The notes beneath the pieces were generated by a model, which worked only from the letters and a program-made list of their open reading frames with translations, was not told where the DNA came from and did not search any database. Source: an uncultured Pelagibacteraceae bacterium (GTDB taxonomy: Bacteria > Pseudomonadota > Alphaproteobacteria > Pelagibacterales > Pelagibacteraceae). From it: a stretch of 64,000 nt of DNA. Shown here piece by piece: positions 1 through 9,473 of this stretch. The stretch is taken from contig CACLYQ010000002.1 in NCBI GenBank assembly GCA_902611175.1, positions 1 through 64,000 of the forward strand, written 5' to 3'. Each line of letters starts with the position of its first letter. Position 1 is the stretch's first letter. Made by a program: the position numbers and the translations under genes.

Positions 1-7
1 ATAAATA

Positions 8-352
8 ATGAATGATCTATCTGAAAAAAAATGTGTTCCCTGTGAAGGTAATATTCCACCATTTGATATAAAACAAATTCATAAATATCTTAAAAAAGTT
101 GATGGATGGGAAGTAATTGAGGATAAAATAGATGGATATCATCTTATAAAAAATTTTAAATTTGACAATTTTTTAAAAAGTCAGGAATTTGTAAATAAAG
201 TTGGAATTATTGCTGAAAGTGAGGGGCATCACCCTGATTTATGGTTTGGATGGGGTTATGCAAAGATTAAAATATTTACGCATGCAATCAAGGGTTTAGC
301 AGAAAGTGATTTTATACTTGCAGCAAAAATAGATAAAATAATTACTCAATGA
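8..352 (+). CDS. 4a-hydroxytetrahydrobiopterin dehydratase (pterin carbinolamine dehydratase)
   Basis: This 114-residue protein has the length and signature of the PCD/DCoH family, which dehydrates 4a-hydroxytetrahydropterin formed by aromatic amino acid hydroxylases. The active-site segment is visible as His74-His75-Pro76 followed by Trp79, and a later Thr91-His92 pair fits the second conserved histidine region. The stretch after residue 90 matches the family C-terminal helix. The gene ends tail-to-tail with purH, overlapping it by 7 bases, so no separate terminator fits between them. An N-terminal CxxC (Cys9, Cys12) is an extra of unknown meaning. The family assignment is firm; the physiological partner hydroxylase is not in this window. 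Confidence 0.9.
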   Translation: MNDLSEKKCVPCEGNIPPFDIKQIHKYLKKVDGWEVIEDKIDGYHLIKNFKFDNFLKSQEFVNKVGIIAESEGHHPDLWFGWGYAKIKIFTHAIKGLAESDFILAAKIDKIITQ

Positions 353-1905
353 TTAAAGTGTCTTGTCTTAGAAAAAACTAAAATAGTACCAGTTTGATTT
401 GCAAATTTAATAATCTCTTTATCATTTTTAGAACCTGAGGGCTGCACAACTCCAATAATACCCGCTTGTACAAGTTTCTCTAAACCATCAACAAATGGAA
501 AAAAAGCGTCTGAAGCAGCTAATAATTCATCTCCATTTTTAATTTTTTGAAATTGTTTCATTTTATTAATAGCTATTTGACAACTATCTATTCTGCTAGG
601 TTGTCCTGATCCTATTCCTACAGTTTTGTAATTGTTTGTAATTACAACTGAATTTGATTTTGCATATCTAGATACATTAAATGCAAAAATAAGTTTTTTT
701 AAAGTCTCTTTACTTGGTTTTTCTTTTGAAACGACTTTAAAGTTTTTTGTTGAAAAATTTAAATTATCAGGTTCTTGTACTAATATCGAGTCAAATTTAC
801 TCAAAAAATTCAATTTAAAATTTTTACCGAGCTTAGACGAGTCAATAATTCTTAGATTTCTTTTTTTTTTAAATAATAAAATTGATTTCTCATCAAAACC
901 ATTGGCAATTATTACTTCAAAAAAAGTTTTATTAATTTCTTTAGCTAAATTAATTTTCACTCTAAAATTACAAGCTACAATACCACCATATGCACTTATT
1001 GGGTCAGAATTAAATGCTTCTTTATAAGATTTGAAATTATTTGGGTTTAATGAAACACCACAAGGATTTGCATGTTTTATAATTGTAACACCTCTATTTT
1101 TAGGTAATGATTTAGTGATACTTAAAGCTGAATAAAGATCATTATAATTATTATAGCTTAGTTGTTTTCCACTAAGTTGTTTAATCTTTATATCTTCATT
1201 TTGTTGATATATAGCAGCTTCTTGATGAGGATTTTCGCCATATCTTGTCTTTTCATATAACTTGCCAGAAAAAATATTCTTTGAAGGAAAGTTATTTTTT
1301 ATTTTTTTATTAAAATAATTAAATATTTTTGACTCGTAATATGCTGTTTCCATAAATGCCTCTTCTGCAAGTTTTTCTCTATAATTTAGATTAGTAGAGC
1401 CATTATTCTTATTTATTTCAAATATAAATTTTTGATACTGACTTGGATTACTTATTACCACTACATCATTGTAATTTTTTGCGGCGGCTCTTACCATTGT
1501 AGGTCCACCAATATCTATGTTTTCTATTATTTTATTGTGTCCATCTTTTTTGTAAAAAATGTTCTCAAATGGGTAAAAATTAACGATTACTAAATCTATA
1601 TTATCGTAACCATTAACCTTCATTTGCTTTTGATGTTTTTTGTTATTTCTTATATTGAGTATTCCAGAATATATCTTGGGATGTAAAGTTTTTACTCTTC
1701 CATCTAAAACTTCTTCAGTACTTGTATATTTAGATACTTCAATACACTTATAACCCAATTTTATAATTTTTTTGTAAGTACCTCCTGAGCTAATAATCTT
1801 TATACCAAGTTTATTCAACGAATTTAGCAAAAGTTTAAGCCCTGATTTATCTGATAAAGATATTAAGGCATTTTTTATTTTTACTGTATTTTTTCTATTT
1901 CCCAT
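346..1905 (-). CDS. purH: Bifunctional AICAR transformylase / IMP cyclohydrolase
   Basis: PurH catalyses the last two steps of purine synthesis in the cytoplasm: formylation of AICAR, then ring closure to IMP. The 519-residue length is normal. Residues about 10-150 form the MGS-like cyclohydrolase domain, with Ser-Gly-Gly-Thr and Asp-Gly-Arg-Val-Lys-Thr-Leu-His-Pro segments. The rest is the transformylase domain, with the catalytic His-Ala-Asn-Pro-Cys-Gly motif near residue 280 and a C-terminal Gln-Pro-Ser-Gly-Ser segment. Its start overlaps the upstream heparinase-like gene by 25 bases on the same strand, suggesting one transcript with rpe. No alternative Met lies close inside, so the overlap seems real. 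Confidence 0.97.
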   Translation of the reverse strand: MGNRKNTVKIKNALISLSDKSGLKLLLNSLNKLGIKIISSGGTYKKIIKLGYKCIEVSKYTSTEEVLDGRVKTLHPKIYSGILNIRNNKKHQKQMKVNGYDNIDLVIVNFYPFENIFYKKDGHNKIIENIDIGGPTMVRAAAKNYNDVVVISNPSQYQKFIFEINKNNGSTNLNYREKLAEEAFMETAYYESKIFNYFNKKIKNNFPSKNIFSGKLYEKTRYGENPHQEAAIYQQNEDIKIKQLSGKQLSYNNYNDLYSALSITKSLPKNRGVTIIKHANPCGVSLNPNNFKSYKEAFNSDPISAYGGIVACNFRVKINLAKEINKTFFEVIIANGFDEKSILLFKKKRNLRIIDSSKLGKNFKLNFLSKFDSILVQEPDNLNFSTKNFKVVSKEKPSKETLKKLIFAFNVSRYAKSNSVVITNNYKTVGIGSGQPSRIDSCQIAINKMKQFQKIKNGDELLAASDAFFPFVDGLEKLVQAGIIGVVQPSGSKNDKEIIKFANQTGTILVFSKTRHFNH

Positions 1906-3506
1906 TTGATTTCTTGGTCAGCATTTTTTATTAAACCAGATATACATATATTTTCATTTTCACTAAATAGATTTTTATTACCAAAATATATGCCTCTTTC
2001 AATGTTAATAGATCCATAATTCGAAGTAAACTTCCACCCTGAATTTTCAATTTTGATTAATATAGTTTTATTATCTAATGTTTTTGTTAGTTTAACACCT
2101 GGTGTCATATGAAATCTAATATCAAATTTTTTAGAAACATATTCTTTTTTTGAAATAATTCGATCTTTACCCAATAATTTATTTTTTCCCAAGAAAAATT
2201 CTAAACATCTTTCATGAATTATACCGAACTTCTTTAAATATCCGTTGTGAGATGCTTTAATTAACCAATAATTTTTTTTATCTACAATATTTTTATTACT
2301 AACTTTTAGACCATTTTCGATGTTTTTATATTTGCTGTTAATATTGAATGAGCAGCTTGAATGATTTTCTAGAATAAGTGTTGAATGTGCGGCCGTTGAT
2401 TTTGAAATTAAATTAAACTTATTTTTAAAATCTTGGAAATAACCAGAATTTGATATTAATTTTTTTCCTTTAAAGAAAAATTCAAAAGATAGAGCACCGC
2501 TTTGATAATTATTTGAAAAACCTCTCGATGGTGAGTGTCCAATATCCATTGCAAGGACAGTATTTTTATCTTTTAAAATAGCATAACCACCAGATTCATT
2601 ATTAATATTTTCAAAATTATATTTGTGTAAACTTAAATATCTGTTGAATTCATTTAGATCAGCTTGATGATTTCCATTAAATAACAAACTTTCATTTATA
2701 TTTGAAAATATCGAATAGGATTTTCCTAAATAAAAAATTATTTCATCAAGATACTCTGGTATATCACTTAAAGATTCTTTTAACAATTCCCTGACAAGAA
2801 CAAAATATTTAAGATAAAAGTTTAGTTGCCTAATGCTTCTAGTTTTTGGAAAATATTCATTATCAAAAGATTGAATAACAATTTTTTTTAATAATCCTAG
2901 ACCATAATTTAAAAATTTATCATTTTCATATGATAGCCCAGTTATTATTATTGCTGTGCAACCTAGCAATTTATCATCAACAGATTTAGATTTGGTAATT
3001 TCATTTATTAAATGGTTAATTTGTTTATTGATTAAAAAATTAAACTTTTTTTTATAATTAATACTCCCATCATCATAGGAAAGTTTCGAGTTTGCAATCC
3101 ATGATATTATTCTTTTAGATAAAATATCAATTTGCCAGTTTGATGAATTATAATTTTCATTTTCGTTAATCCATCTTTCTATTATTGATTGGGTTATATT
3201 TGGAGAGGATTTGAGATCAATGCTAAATAACCAATAAAAACTGTGCAACTTATTGTAATTTCTGCCTTTTAATAATTTATTTTGCCAAATATTTTCCTTA
3301 TCTAATTCTTCTATTTTCAATTTTTTTTTATCGTATTTTACTAAGCAACTAAGGATACTTAAACTTGGTCTATAGCTAATACTACCAATTTCAATTTTAG
3401 AAATTTTTTTATTATAATGAGTTGATTTTAAATATAATTTTCTTAGCTGATCTTTGGATGAGTTTAAAAATTCATTTGCTAAAATTAAAGAATTTTTTAA
3501 ATACAT
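1881..3506 (-). CDS. Heparinase II/III family protein
   Basis: The 541-residue protein matches the heparinase II/III-like family of alphaproteobacteria. It has a helical toroid-like N-terminal half (about residues 40-290) and a beta-rich C-terminal half with the conserved Ala-Ala-His-Ser-Thr-Leu segment near residue 375. No signal peptide is evident, so it is probably not a secreted scavenging lyase, and its substrate is unknown. It sits between rpe (1-base gap) and purH (25-base overlap), a neighbourhood I recall from other alphaproteobacteria. That hints at a housekeeping envelope or polysaccharide role rather than heparin breakdown. The family call is good; the function is open. Confidence 0.8.
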   Translation of the reverse strand: MYLKNSLILANEFLNSSKDQLRKLYLKSTHYNKKISKIEIGSISYRPSLSILSCLVKYDKKKLKIEELDKENIWQNKLLKGRNYNKLHSFYWLFSIDLKSSPNITQSIIERWINENENYNSSNWQIDILSKRIISWIANSKLSYDDGSINYKKKFNFLINKQINHLINEITKSKSVDDKLLGCTAIIITGLSYENDKFLNYGLGLLKKIVIQSFDNEYFPKTRSIRQLNFYLKYFVLVRELLKESLSDIPEYLDEIIFYLGKSYSIFSNINESLLFNGNHQADLNEFNRYLSLHKYNFENINNESGGYAILKDKNTVLAMDIGHSPSRGFSNNYQSGALSFEFFFKGKKLISNSGYFQDFKNKFNLISKSTAAHSTLILENHSSCSFNINSKYKNIENGLKVSNKNIVDKKNYWLIKASHNGYLKKFGIIHERCLEFFLGKNKLLGKDRIISKKEYVSKKFDIRFHMTPGVKLTKTLDNKTILIKIENSGWKFTSNYGSINIERGIYFGNKNLFSENENICISGLIKNADQEIKWEIEKIQ

Positions 3507-3507
3507 C

Positions 3508-4167
3508 TTACATCGATCTTAGAGTTTCTATGTTTTTTTTTATGTTACCATTATTTTCTTTAAATATTGTTGTCCCTGATACTAATATGTTCGCTCCTGC
3601 TGATATAACTTCTTTTGAGTTTGAGAAATTAATCCCACCATCAACTTCAATATCAAATGTTAGATCATTTTTTTTTTTTATTTGATAAATTTTTTTAATT
3701 TTTTCTATAATTTTTGGTATAAATTTTTGACCACCAAAGCCTGGATATACGCTCATAATTAAAATCAAATCAATTTCTCCTAAGTATTTTTCTATAATGT
3801 CTATTTCTGTATCTGGATTTAATGATACGCCTACCTTTTTTTTTAAATGTTTTATAAGTTTTATAGAATCAACTAAATTTTCAGTCGCCTCAGGATGAAT
3901 TGTTATAATATCTGATCCTGCATCAGCAAAATTTTTTATGTATTTATGAACTGGTGAAATCATTAAATGAACATCAAATGGCAAATTTGTATATTTTCGA
4001 AGCGTCTTTATCACTGGAGGTCCAATTGTTATGTTGGGGACAAAATGACCATCCATAACATCCACATGAATTAAATCTGCTCCACTTTCTTCTAATCTTT
4101 TAATTTCTTTACCTAATTGACTAAAATCCGCTGAAAGTATTGAAGGTGAAATTTGTATTTTTTTCAT
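3508..4167 (-). CDS. rpe: Ribulose-phosphate 3-epimerase
   Basis: Rpe interconverts ribulose-5-phosphate and xylulose-5-phosphate in the pentose phosphate pathway. The 219-residue TIM barrel shows the expected landmarks: the N-terminal Pro-Ser-Ile-Leu-Ser-Ala-Asp strand, the metal-site segments His-Val-Asp-Val-Met-Asp-Gly and Asp-Val-His-Leu-Met, the Pro-Gly-Phe-Gly-Gly-Gln phosphate loop region, and Val-Asp-Gly-Gly-Ile near the C-terminus. It is the first gene of a three-gene leftward run (rpe, heparinase-like, purH) with almost no spacing. Confidence 0.96.
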   Translation of the reverse strand: MKKIQISPSILSADFSQLGKEIKRLEESGADLIHVDVMDGHFVPNITIGPPVIKTLRKYTNLPFDVHLMISPVHKYIKNFADAGSDIITIHPEATENLVDSIKLIKHLKKKVGVSLNPDTEIDIIEKYLGEIDLILIMSVYPGFGGQKFIPKIIEKIKKIYQIKKKNDLTFDIEVDGGINFSNSKEVISAGANILVSGTTIFKENNGNIKKNIETLRSM

Positions 4168-4214
4168 TGATAGTTAAAAACTAGTACTATCAATTTTAAA
4201 CTATATTTGAATTA

Positions 4215-4550
4215 TTATTTACCAAAAATTTTATAAATTTCTGCTGCTATTTCACTTTCTAATGGAAACGATAACATACCCATGACAGAATAACCCATTA
4301 AATACGGCATTAAATAAAATCTAAACATGTAAAAAAACCATGCAACATAAAGTGGAACGAGAGGTCCTATTATGAAACTAGGTGTTATAAACTTAAAAAT
4401 TTTTATTATTGGATTTGTATATTTAACAAACACTTTCATAAAAAAAAATTCAGAATCTTCTTTTTGAAAAATATTCATTGCAGATCTTCCTATCAAAGTC
4501 CACATGATGATACCTAAAATGTAGTCAATTATTAAAATGTATAACGGCAT
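4215..4550 (-). CDS. Small membrane protein of unknown function
   Basis: This 111-residue hydrophobic protein has two or three likely membrane segments, about residues 3-22, 50-75 and 78-95. I do not recognise the family with confidence; the N-terminal hydrophobic stretch is faintly YggT-like. It lies directly downstream of the sodium/solute symporter gene on the same strand, separated by a GC-rich terminator hairpin. It could therefore be a readthrough member of that transport operon or an independent gene ahead of rpe. The length and tight fit between neighbours support a real gene. Confidence 0.6.
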   Translation of the reverse strand: MPLYILIIDYILGIIMWTLIGRSAMNIFQKEDSEFFFMKVFVKYTNPIIKIFKFITPSFIIGPLVPLYVAWFFYMFRFYLMPYLMGYSVMGMLSFPLESEIAAEIYKIFGK

Positions 4551-4563
4551 TTATTTGAAAAAA

Positions 4564-4584
4564 TGGGGGCGAATACCGCCCCCA
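4564..4584 (-). terminator. GC-rich hairpin terminator after the symporter gene
   Basis: A perfect 8-base-pair stem (TGGGGGCG / CGCCCCCA) with a 5-base loop stands out in the AT-rich background. On the minus strand a T-run follows it. It lies 14 bases beyond the stop of the symporter gene and before the start of the 111-residue membrane protein gene. It is a typical intrinsic terminator and may only attenuate transcription into the next gene. Confidence 0.85.
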
Positions 4585-4597
4585 CAAAAAGTTTAAT

Positions 4598-6436
4598 TTA
4601 GTGTTGCTTACCAAGTATTGTCTTACCTGATGGAACACGAACTTCGTCTACCATTTGCTGTGTAGCTTTATCTGGTTCTTCAGTCATTAAACTTACTACA
4701 ACCATTACAACTAAACAGACCGACGCTCCGATTATACCGAAACGTAAATGGTCAATACCTAACCAAGGTGCATTACCCATAAACTTAGGATACACATAAA
4801 TTAGATAAGCTGTTCCTGATGCAAGACCTGCTATCATACCTGCTATTGCTCCTTGTCTTGTTGCTCTCTTCCACCATACACCAAGTATTAATGGGAAGAA
4901 CAATCCTGACATTGCAAAGTCAAATGCCCAAGCAACTGCACCAAGAATACTAGTGATCCTCATTGATGCAATGTATGCTCCAGCGGCACCAATAACAATT
5001 AGAAGTGCTCTAGCAACCAATAATCTTTTTCTTACATCTGCTTTTGGATCAATGATTTTGTAGTAGATATCATGTGATAAAGCGTTTGCGATAGCAAGAA
5101 TTAGACCATCAGCAGTTGACATCGCAGCAGCCATTCCTCCTGCAGCAACTAGTCCAGAGATTACGTATGGTAATCCAGCAACTTCAGGAGTTGCTAGTAC
5201 AACTACGTCACCTCTCATGAACCATTCATTTAACTGAAGAATGCCATCTCCGTTAAAGTCTGCTATGAAGGCTTGTTTTACATTAATCCAAGCATTTACC
5301 CACTCAATCTGCATAATTTCAGCAATTGGTTTTCCAATAATACCTGTTGGTAAGTTTGGATCTATTAGTGAGATCTTGGATAATGTTGCAAGCATTGGCG
5401 CTGAAGTATAAAGCAATGCAATAAAGAATAGTGACCATGCCACTGATTTTCTTGCAGCTTTAACACTTGGAGTAGTGAAGTATCTCATTAAAATGTGTGG
5501 TAAAGAAGCTGTTCCTACCATCATACATAGTGCTAATGAAATAAACTTCCATGCAGCCATTCCACCTTCTGGCACACCTGCGTGTGATACAGCGATAGAT
5601 TTTAGACCACCTGGAACACCTGCAGCTTTGATATCTGCAGCAGCATTTTTAACTAATCCAAATTGCGACTCAAGTGCACCTAATCTAGCCACTTCCTCAC
5701 CTAACATAAAGTGTGGAAAGAAACCAAATCCAGATTTGTTACTAATCCAGAATACTGGAATTAGATAAGCAATAATCAATACTATGTATTGTGCAACCTG
5801 TGTCCAAGTTACCGCTCTCATTCCGCCTAGCATTGAACAAAGTAAAATACTTACTAGTCCAACCCAAACTCCTAATTCAAATGGAATACTTAGTGCTCTA
5901 GATGCAATTGTTCCTGTTGCGTTAATTTGAGCTGTTACATATGTGAAAGAAGCCAATGTTAAAACAACCACAGCGCAGAACCTTGCAAAGTTCCCCCCGT
6001 ATCTTGTTCCAATGAAATCCGGTACAGTGTAACATCCAAATTTTCTTAAGTATGGTGCTAAAAGTGATGATACTAAAACGTATCCCCCAGTCCAACCGAC
6101 CAAGAAAGCCATATAAGTATAACCACCAAAATAAATACCACCAGCCATTGCAACGAATGATGCACCCGACATCCAGTCAGCTGCAGTTGCCATTCCGTTA
6201 AATACTGTTGGCACCTGTCTTCCAGCAACATAATAAGCGTCGACTTGTACAGTTCTAGATAGATATCCAATTATGGCATATATACAAACTGTAAAAGCGA
6301 CAAACAAAATACCAATTGTTTTTGCGGTCATACCTGCTTGCTCTGCTATTGCCATCAAAATGATGAATATGAAGAAGCCCCCAGTATATGTTCCGTAAAT
6401 TTTTGGTAGGTTGTCAATAAAATTGCCTTTAAACAT
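4598..6436 (-). CDS. Sodium:solute symporter (VC_2705/ActP-like large subunit)
   Basis: The 612-residue protein is a sodium/solute symporter family transporter with about 13 membrane segments. It resembles the VC_2705 subfamily, which pairs with a DUF4212 small subunit; that subunit gene lies immediately upstream and its stop overlaps this start by one base. The neighbouring acetyl-CoA synthetase gene makes acetate or another short monocarboxylate a reasonable substrate guess. Residues 393-404 contain a loop with the EF-hand pattern (D-x-N-x-D-G, Glu at position 12), suggesting a calcium site between membrane segments. A hairpin terminator follows the gene. The family is firm; the substrate is inferred. 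Confidence 0.88.
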   Translation of the reverse strand: MFKGNFIDNLPKIYGTYTGGFFIFIILMAIAEQAGMTAKTIGILFVAFTVCIYAIIGYLSRTVQVDAYYVAGRQVPTVFNGMATAADWMSGASFVAMAGGIYFGGYTYMAFLVGWTGGYVLVSSLLAPYLRKFGCYTVPDFIGTRYGGNFARFCAVVVLTLASFTYVTAQINATGTIASRALSIPFELGVWVGLVSILLCSMLGGMRAVTWTQVAQYIVLIIAYLIPVFWISNKSGFGFFPHFMLGEEVARLGALESQFGLVKNAAADIKAAGVPGGLKSIAVSHAGVPEGGMAAWKFISLALCMMVGTASLPHILMRYFTTPSVKAARKSVAWSLFFIALLYTSAPMLATLSKISLIDPNLPTGIIGKPIAEIMQIEWVNAWINVKQAFIADFNGDGILQLNEWFMRGDVVVLATPEVAGLPYVISGLVAAGGMAAAMSTADGLILAIANALSHDIYYKIIDPKADVRKRLLVARALLIVIGAAGAYIASMRITSILGAVAWAFDFAMSGLFFPLILGVWWKRATRQGAIAGMIAGLASGTAYLIYVYPKFMGNAPWLGIDHLRFGIIGASVCLVVMVVVSLMTEEPDKATQQMVDEVRVPSGKTILGKQH

Positions 6437-6693
6437 TAATCATCCTCCTTTTCGGTAAAACCAAACTCTTCATCGATTTTTTCCTGTCTATTTGCAAACC
6501 AAAAAATTAGGACCACAAATGCAATGATGGAACCTTGCGCACACATGTAATACGCTAATGGATATCCCATAAAACTTGAAGTGTTTAGGTCAGAACCAAA
6601 CATGAAGATCAGATAACCGAAAACAAACCAAATAATTAATGTAATGATCATCAATCCTTTGGTTTTTTCCCAGTGCTTTTCTTTGTTTGACAT
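6436..6693 (-). CDS. DUF4212 family symporter small subunit
   Basis: This 85-residue protein has two membrane helices (about residues 13-32 and 47-67) and a charged C-terminal tail. It matches the DUF4212 family, the small partner encoded next to VC_2705-type sodium:solute symporters. It overlaps the large subunit start by one base, so the two are surely co-translated. A strong Shine-Dalgarno sequence precedes it, which is unusual for this window and suggests high expression. Confidence 0.87.
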   Translation of the reverse strand: MSNKEKHWEKTKGLMIITLIIWFVFGYLIFMFGSDLNTSSFMGYPLAYYMCAQGSIIAFVVLIFWFANRQEKIDEEFGFTEKEDD

Positions 6694-6701
6694 TATTTTT
6701 A

Positions 6702-6709
6702 TCCTCCCT
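6702..6709 (-). promoter_or_regulatory. Strong ribosome binding site of the symporter operon
   Basis: On the minus strand AGGGAGGA lies 8 bases before the DUF4212 start codon. Most genes here have no recognisable Shine-Dalgarno sequence, so this one supports both the chosen start and strong translation of the symporter pair. Confidence 0.75.
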
Positions 6710-6730
6710 ATAGGTTAAAGATATAATTCA

Positions 6731-6759
6731 TACTCATTTAATGTAATATTTAAAGAGTA
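6731..6759. repeat. Imperfect inverted repeat in the divergent promoter region
   Basis: TACTC-A-TTTAA and TTAAA-GAGTA can pair over 10 base pairs with one bulged A around an 8-base loop. It lies in the 111-base gap between the leftward symporter operon and the rightward 209-residue gene. It could be an operator or simply a chance AT-rich repeat. Confidence 0.3.
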
Positions 6760-6804
6760 AAAAATGGCATATATTTATAGTAAAAGTGGTAATATTAGTT
6801 CTAA

Positions 6805-7434
6805 ATGGGCATTAAATACAAATTAAAGCTCAAAGATTTGAAATTTGAGTATTTAAAGGAATATTTCATTCCATTTCTAAAATATTTCAAAAAAACAAAA
6901 AAAATTGAGAATTATTCTGATTTAAAAGAATTTATTCAAAAAAAATCTGCATGGGTAAGCCAAGTTACTCTATATGGATATCTCAAAACACGAATGGGAG
7001 CAAAATATGTATTGATGTTTGAAGATGAAATATTTTTAGGGTCAATCAATAAAGCTAAATGGAATATTTACTCAACTGCTTTACAAGATTTAACTTTTTA
7101 TACTGTCTCTTTTTTAAAAAATATCAGAAATCAACATGATACTGAAAAAGCAAATGAAATCTATTTTGAAATTTTAGATAATGAACTTCAAAAAAATGAA
7201 ATGCCAAAAGAGATATACGAGAACGCAAAAAAGAAATTTCAAGAAAGATATGAAAACATAGAATGGAATAAATACCATGAGTCATTACCATTTAATGCTA
7301 GCGCTTTGTCTTTATATGAATGGTCTCCAATAGCTGAAGAATTAAAATCTTTAGATAAAAAAATTGTTTTGAACTCTATGATCTTAAAATGGGATAATGT
7401 TAAAAAAGAATTTATTGAATTAATAAATTTTTAA
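6805..7434 (+). CDS. Conserved protein of unknown function, 209 residues
   Basis: I do not recognise a functional family. The protein has no signal peptide or membrane segment, a Lys-rich N-terminus (residues 1-35), and a central segment around residues 55-85 ([12 protein letters not shown]) that I recall as conserved in uncharacterised alphaproteobacterial proteins. It diverges from the symporter operon. It converges on acs with a 4-base stop overlap in which TTAA supplies both stop codons. A link with acetate metabolism is only positional. Confidence 0.75.
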   Translation: MGIKYKLKLKDLKFEYLKEYFIPFLKYFKKTKKIENYSDLKEFIQKKSAWVSQVTLYGYLKTRMGAKYVLMFEDEIFLGSINKAKWNIYSTALQDLTFYTVSFLKNIRNQHDTEKANEIYFEILDNELQKNEMPKEIYENAKKKFQERYENIEWNKYHESLPFNASALSLYEWSPIAEELKSLDKKIVLNSMILKWDNVKKEFIELINF

Positions 7435-9464
7435 GTATTTTTTCTATTTTCAACTAAGCTTTTTACGACACTTGGATCAGCCAAAGTTGTTGTATCACCT
7501 AATTGATCATGCTGGTTTGCTGCAATTTTTCTCAAAATTCTTCGCATAATTTTTCCTGATCTAGTTTTTGGTAAACCAGGTGAAAACTGAATTAGATCAG
7601 GTGTCGCTATTGGGCCGATTTGTTTTCGAACCCATAGCTTTAAATCTCTTTCTAAGTCTAATGTAGACTCTTCTCCAACATTTAAAGTAACATAACAATA
7701 TAAACCATTACCTTTAATATCGTGCGGATATCCAACCACTGCAGCTTCCGCTACTTTTGGATGAGCAACGAAGGCACTTTCTATTTCTGCAGTTCCTAGA
7801 TTATGCCCTGAAACTATAATTACATCATCTACTCTTCCAGTTATCCAATAATATCCGTCCTTGTCTCTCCTACATCCATCTCCAGTAAAATATTTTCCAT
7901 CAAATTGAGAAAAATAAGTATCAATAAACCTTTTGTGATCTCCATAGACAGTCCTCATTTGTCCAGGCCATGATTGTGCAATACATAATCTGCCTTCTGC
8001 CTCACCTTTTAAAACTTTACCTTCTTTATTAACTATTACAGGTTTAATTCCATAAAAAGGTTTTGTGGCTGAGCCTGGTTTTAAATTAATAGCTCCTGTT
8101 TGAGGACTTATTAATATTCCACCAGTTTCTGTTTGCCACCATGTATCAACAATAGGACACCTAGAGTCCCCAACAGTTTTATAATACCATTCCCATGCCT
8201 CGGGATTGATGGGTTCACCTACTGTTCCTAATAATTTTAGAGTTTTTCTTGATGTTTTTTTAACAGGCTTATCTCCTTCTCTCATCAAAGCTCTAATAGC
8301 AGTTGGAGCAGTGTAAAAAATATTTACCTTGTATTTATCGACAATTTGCCACCACCTAGAACTATCAGGGTATGTTGGTATTCCCTCAAACATAATTGTT
8401 GTTGCGCCGTTTGATAATGGCCCATAAATAATATAACTGTGTCCTGTAACCCAGCCAATATCTGCCGTACACCAATAAATATCTTTAGGTTTATAGTTGA
8501 ATATATATTGATGAGTCATTGATGCGTAAACCATATAGCCACCGGTTGTATGCATTACCCCTTTTGGTTTACCTGTTGAACCTGATGTGTACAAAATGAA
8601 TAAAGGGTCTTCTGCATTCATTTCTTCTGGTTCACATTTGTTTGACACTTTTTTTGTTAGCTCGTGGTACCAAACATCTCTTCTCTCATCCCAATTAATT
8701 CGATTACCTGTTCTTTTTACCACAACACATTTTTTTACATTTGGACAATTTACTAATGCTTCATCGGCGATTGATTTTAATGGTATAATTTTCCCACCTC
8801 TAACACCTTCATCCGCAGTTATAAGATAATCAGACTCACAATCATTTATTCTTCCTGAAATACTATCTGGCGAAAATCCACCGAAAATTATTGAATGAAC
8901 TGCCCCTATTCTTGCACAAGCCAACATTGTATAAGCAAGTTCTGGTATCATTGTTAAATAAATAGTAACTCTATCACCTTTTTTTACGCCGAGTTCTTTC
9001 AAACCATTTGCTGCCTTTGAAACTTCTTTGTGTAATTCTTTGTATGATATTTTCTTATGTACTTTTGGATCATCACCAACCCAAATTATAGCGGTTTTAT
9101 CTTTATTCTTTTTTAAGTGTCTATCTATACAATTAGCTGAAGCGTTTAATGTTCCATCATAGAACCATTTAATTCTCACATCGGAACTACTATACTTCAC
9201 ATCTTTGATTTTTGTGTATGGCTTTATCCAATTAATTCTTTTTCCTTCTTTTTTCCAAAATCCATCATTATCTTTTATAGAAGATTTATATTTTTTTTCA
9301 TATTGTGATTTATTTACGAGAGCTTTATTAATCCAATCTTTTTTTGTTCTATAGATTAATTCTTTTTCTAAGTTTGAAGTTATAGATTTTTTTTTAATCT
9401 TTCTTTTTTTAGATTTCTTTTTTATCTTTTTTCTAACTTTTTTTGCTTTCTTTTTTTTTGGCAT
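7431..9464 (-). CDS. acs: Acetyl-CoA synthetase with a lysine-rich N-terminal tail
   Basis: Acs activates acetate to acetyl-CoA through acetyl-AMP. The core matches the family: the P-loop [11 protein letters not shown] near residue 295, Trp-Trp-Gln-Thr-Glu-Thr-Gly, Tyr-Phe-Thr-Gly-Asp-Gly, and the acetylatable lysine motif Pro-Lys-Thr-Arg-Ser-Gly-Lys-Ile-Met near residue 635. Against typical Acs (about 650 residues) there is an N-terminal extension in which 17 of the first 26 residues are Lys and two are Arg. No nearby downstream Met offers an ATG start without the tail, so the start is kept, but a non-ATG start inside the tail is possible. The adjacent symporter may supply acetate. Confidence 0.95.
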   Translation of the reverse strand: MPKKKKAKKVRKKIKKKSKKRKIKKKSITSNLEKELIYRTKKDWINKALVNKSQYEKKYKSSIKDNDGFWKKEGKRINWIKPYTKIKDVKYSSSDVRIKWFYDGTLNASANCIDRHLKKNKDKTAIIWVGDDPKVHKKISYKELHKEVSKAANGLKELGVKKGDRVTIYLTMIPELAYTMLACARIGAVHSIIFGGFSPDSISGRINDCESDYLITADEGVRGGKIIPLKSIADEALVNCPNVKKCVVVKRTGNRINWDERRDVWYHELTKKVSNKCEPEEMNAEDPLFILYTSGSTGKPKGVMHTTGGYMVYASMTHQYIFNYKPKDIYWCTADIGWVTGHSYIIYGPLSNGATTIMFEGIPTYPDSSRWWQIVDKYKVNIFYTAPTAIRALMREGDKPVKKTSRKTLKLLGTVGEPINPEAWEWYYKTVGDSRCPIVDTWWQTETGGILISPQTGAINLKPGSATKPFYGIKPVIVNKEGKVLKGEAEGRLCIAQSWPGQMRTVYGDHKRFIDTYFSQFDGKYFTGDGCRRDKDGYYWITGRVDDVIIVSGHNLGTAEIESAFVAHPKVAEAAVVGYPHDIKGNGLYCYVTLNVGEESTLDLERDLKLWVRKQIGPIATPDLIQFSPGLPKTRSGKIMRRILRKIAANQHDQLGDTTTLADPSVVKSLVENRKNT

Positions 9465-9473
9465 GGATTTTTT

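Noticed and set aside
632-1027. A 131-residue plus-strand open frame inside purH
   Set aside because: It is antisense to well-conserved purH sequence and its composition is what AT-rich antisense frames give.
5475-5768. Plus-strand frame inside the sodium symporter gene
   Set aside because: Pro/Ala-rich translation is the mirror of membrane-protein codons; no start signal or family.
7431-9464. Frameshift or assembly error creating the Lys-rich Acs tail
   Set aside because: The frame is continuous and the enzyme core intact; cannot be excluded without reads, so it is kept as a question in the findings.
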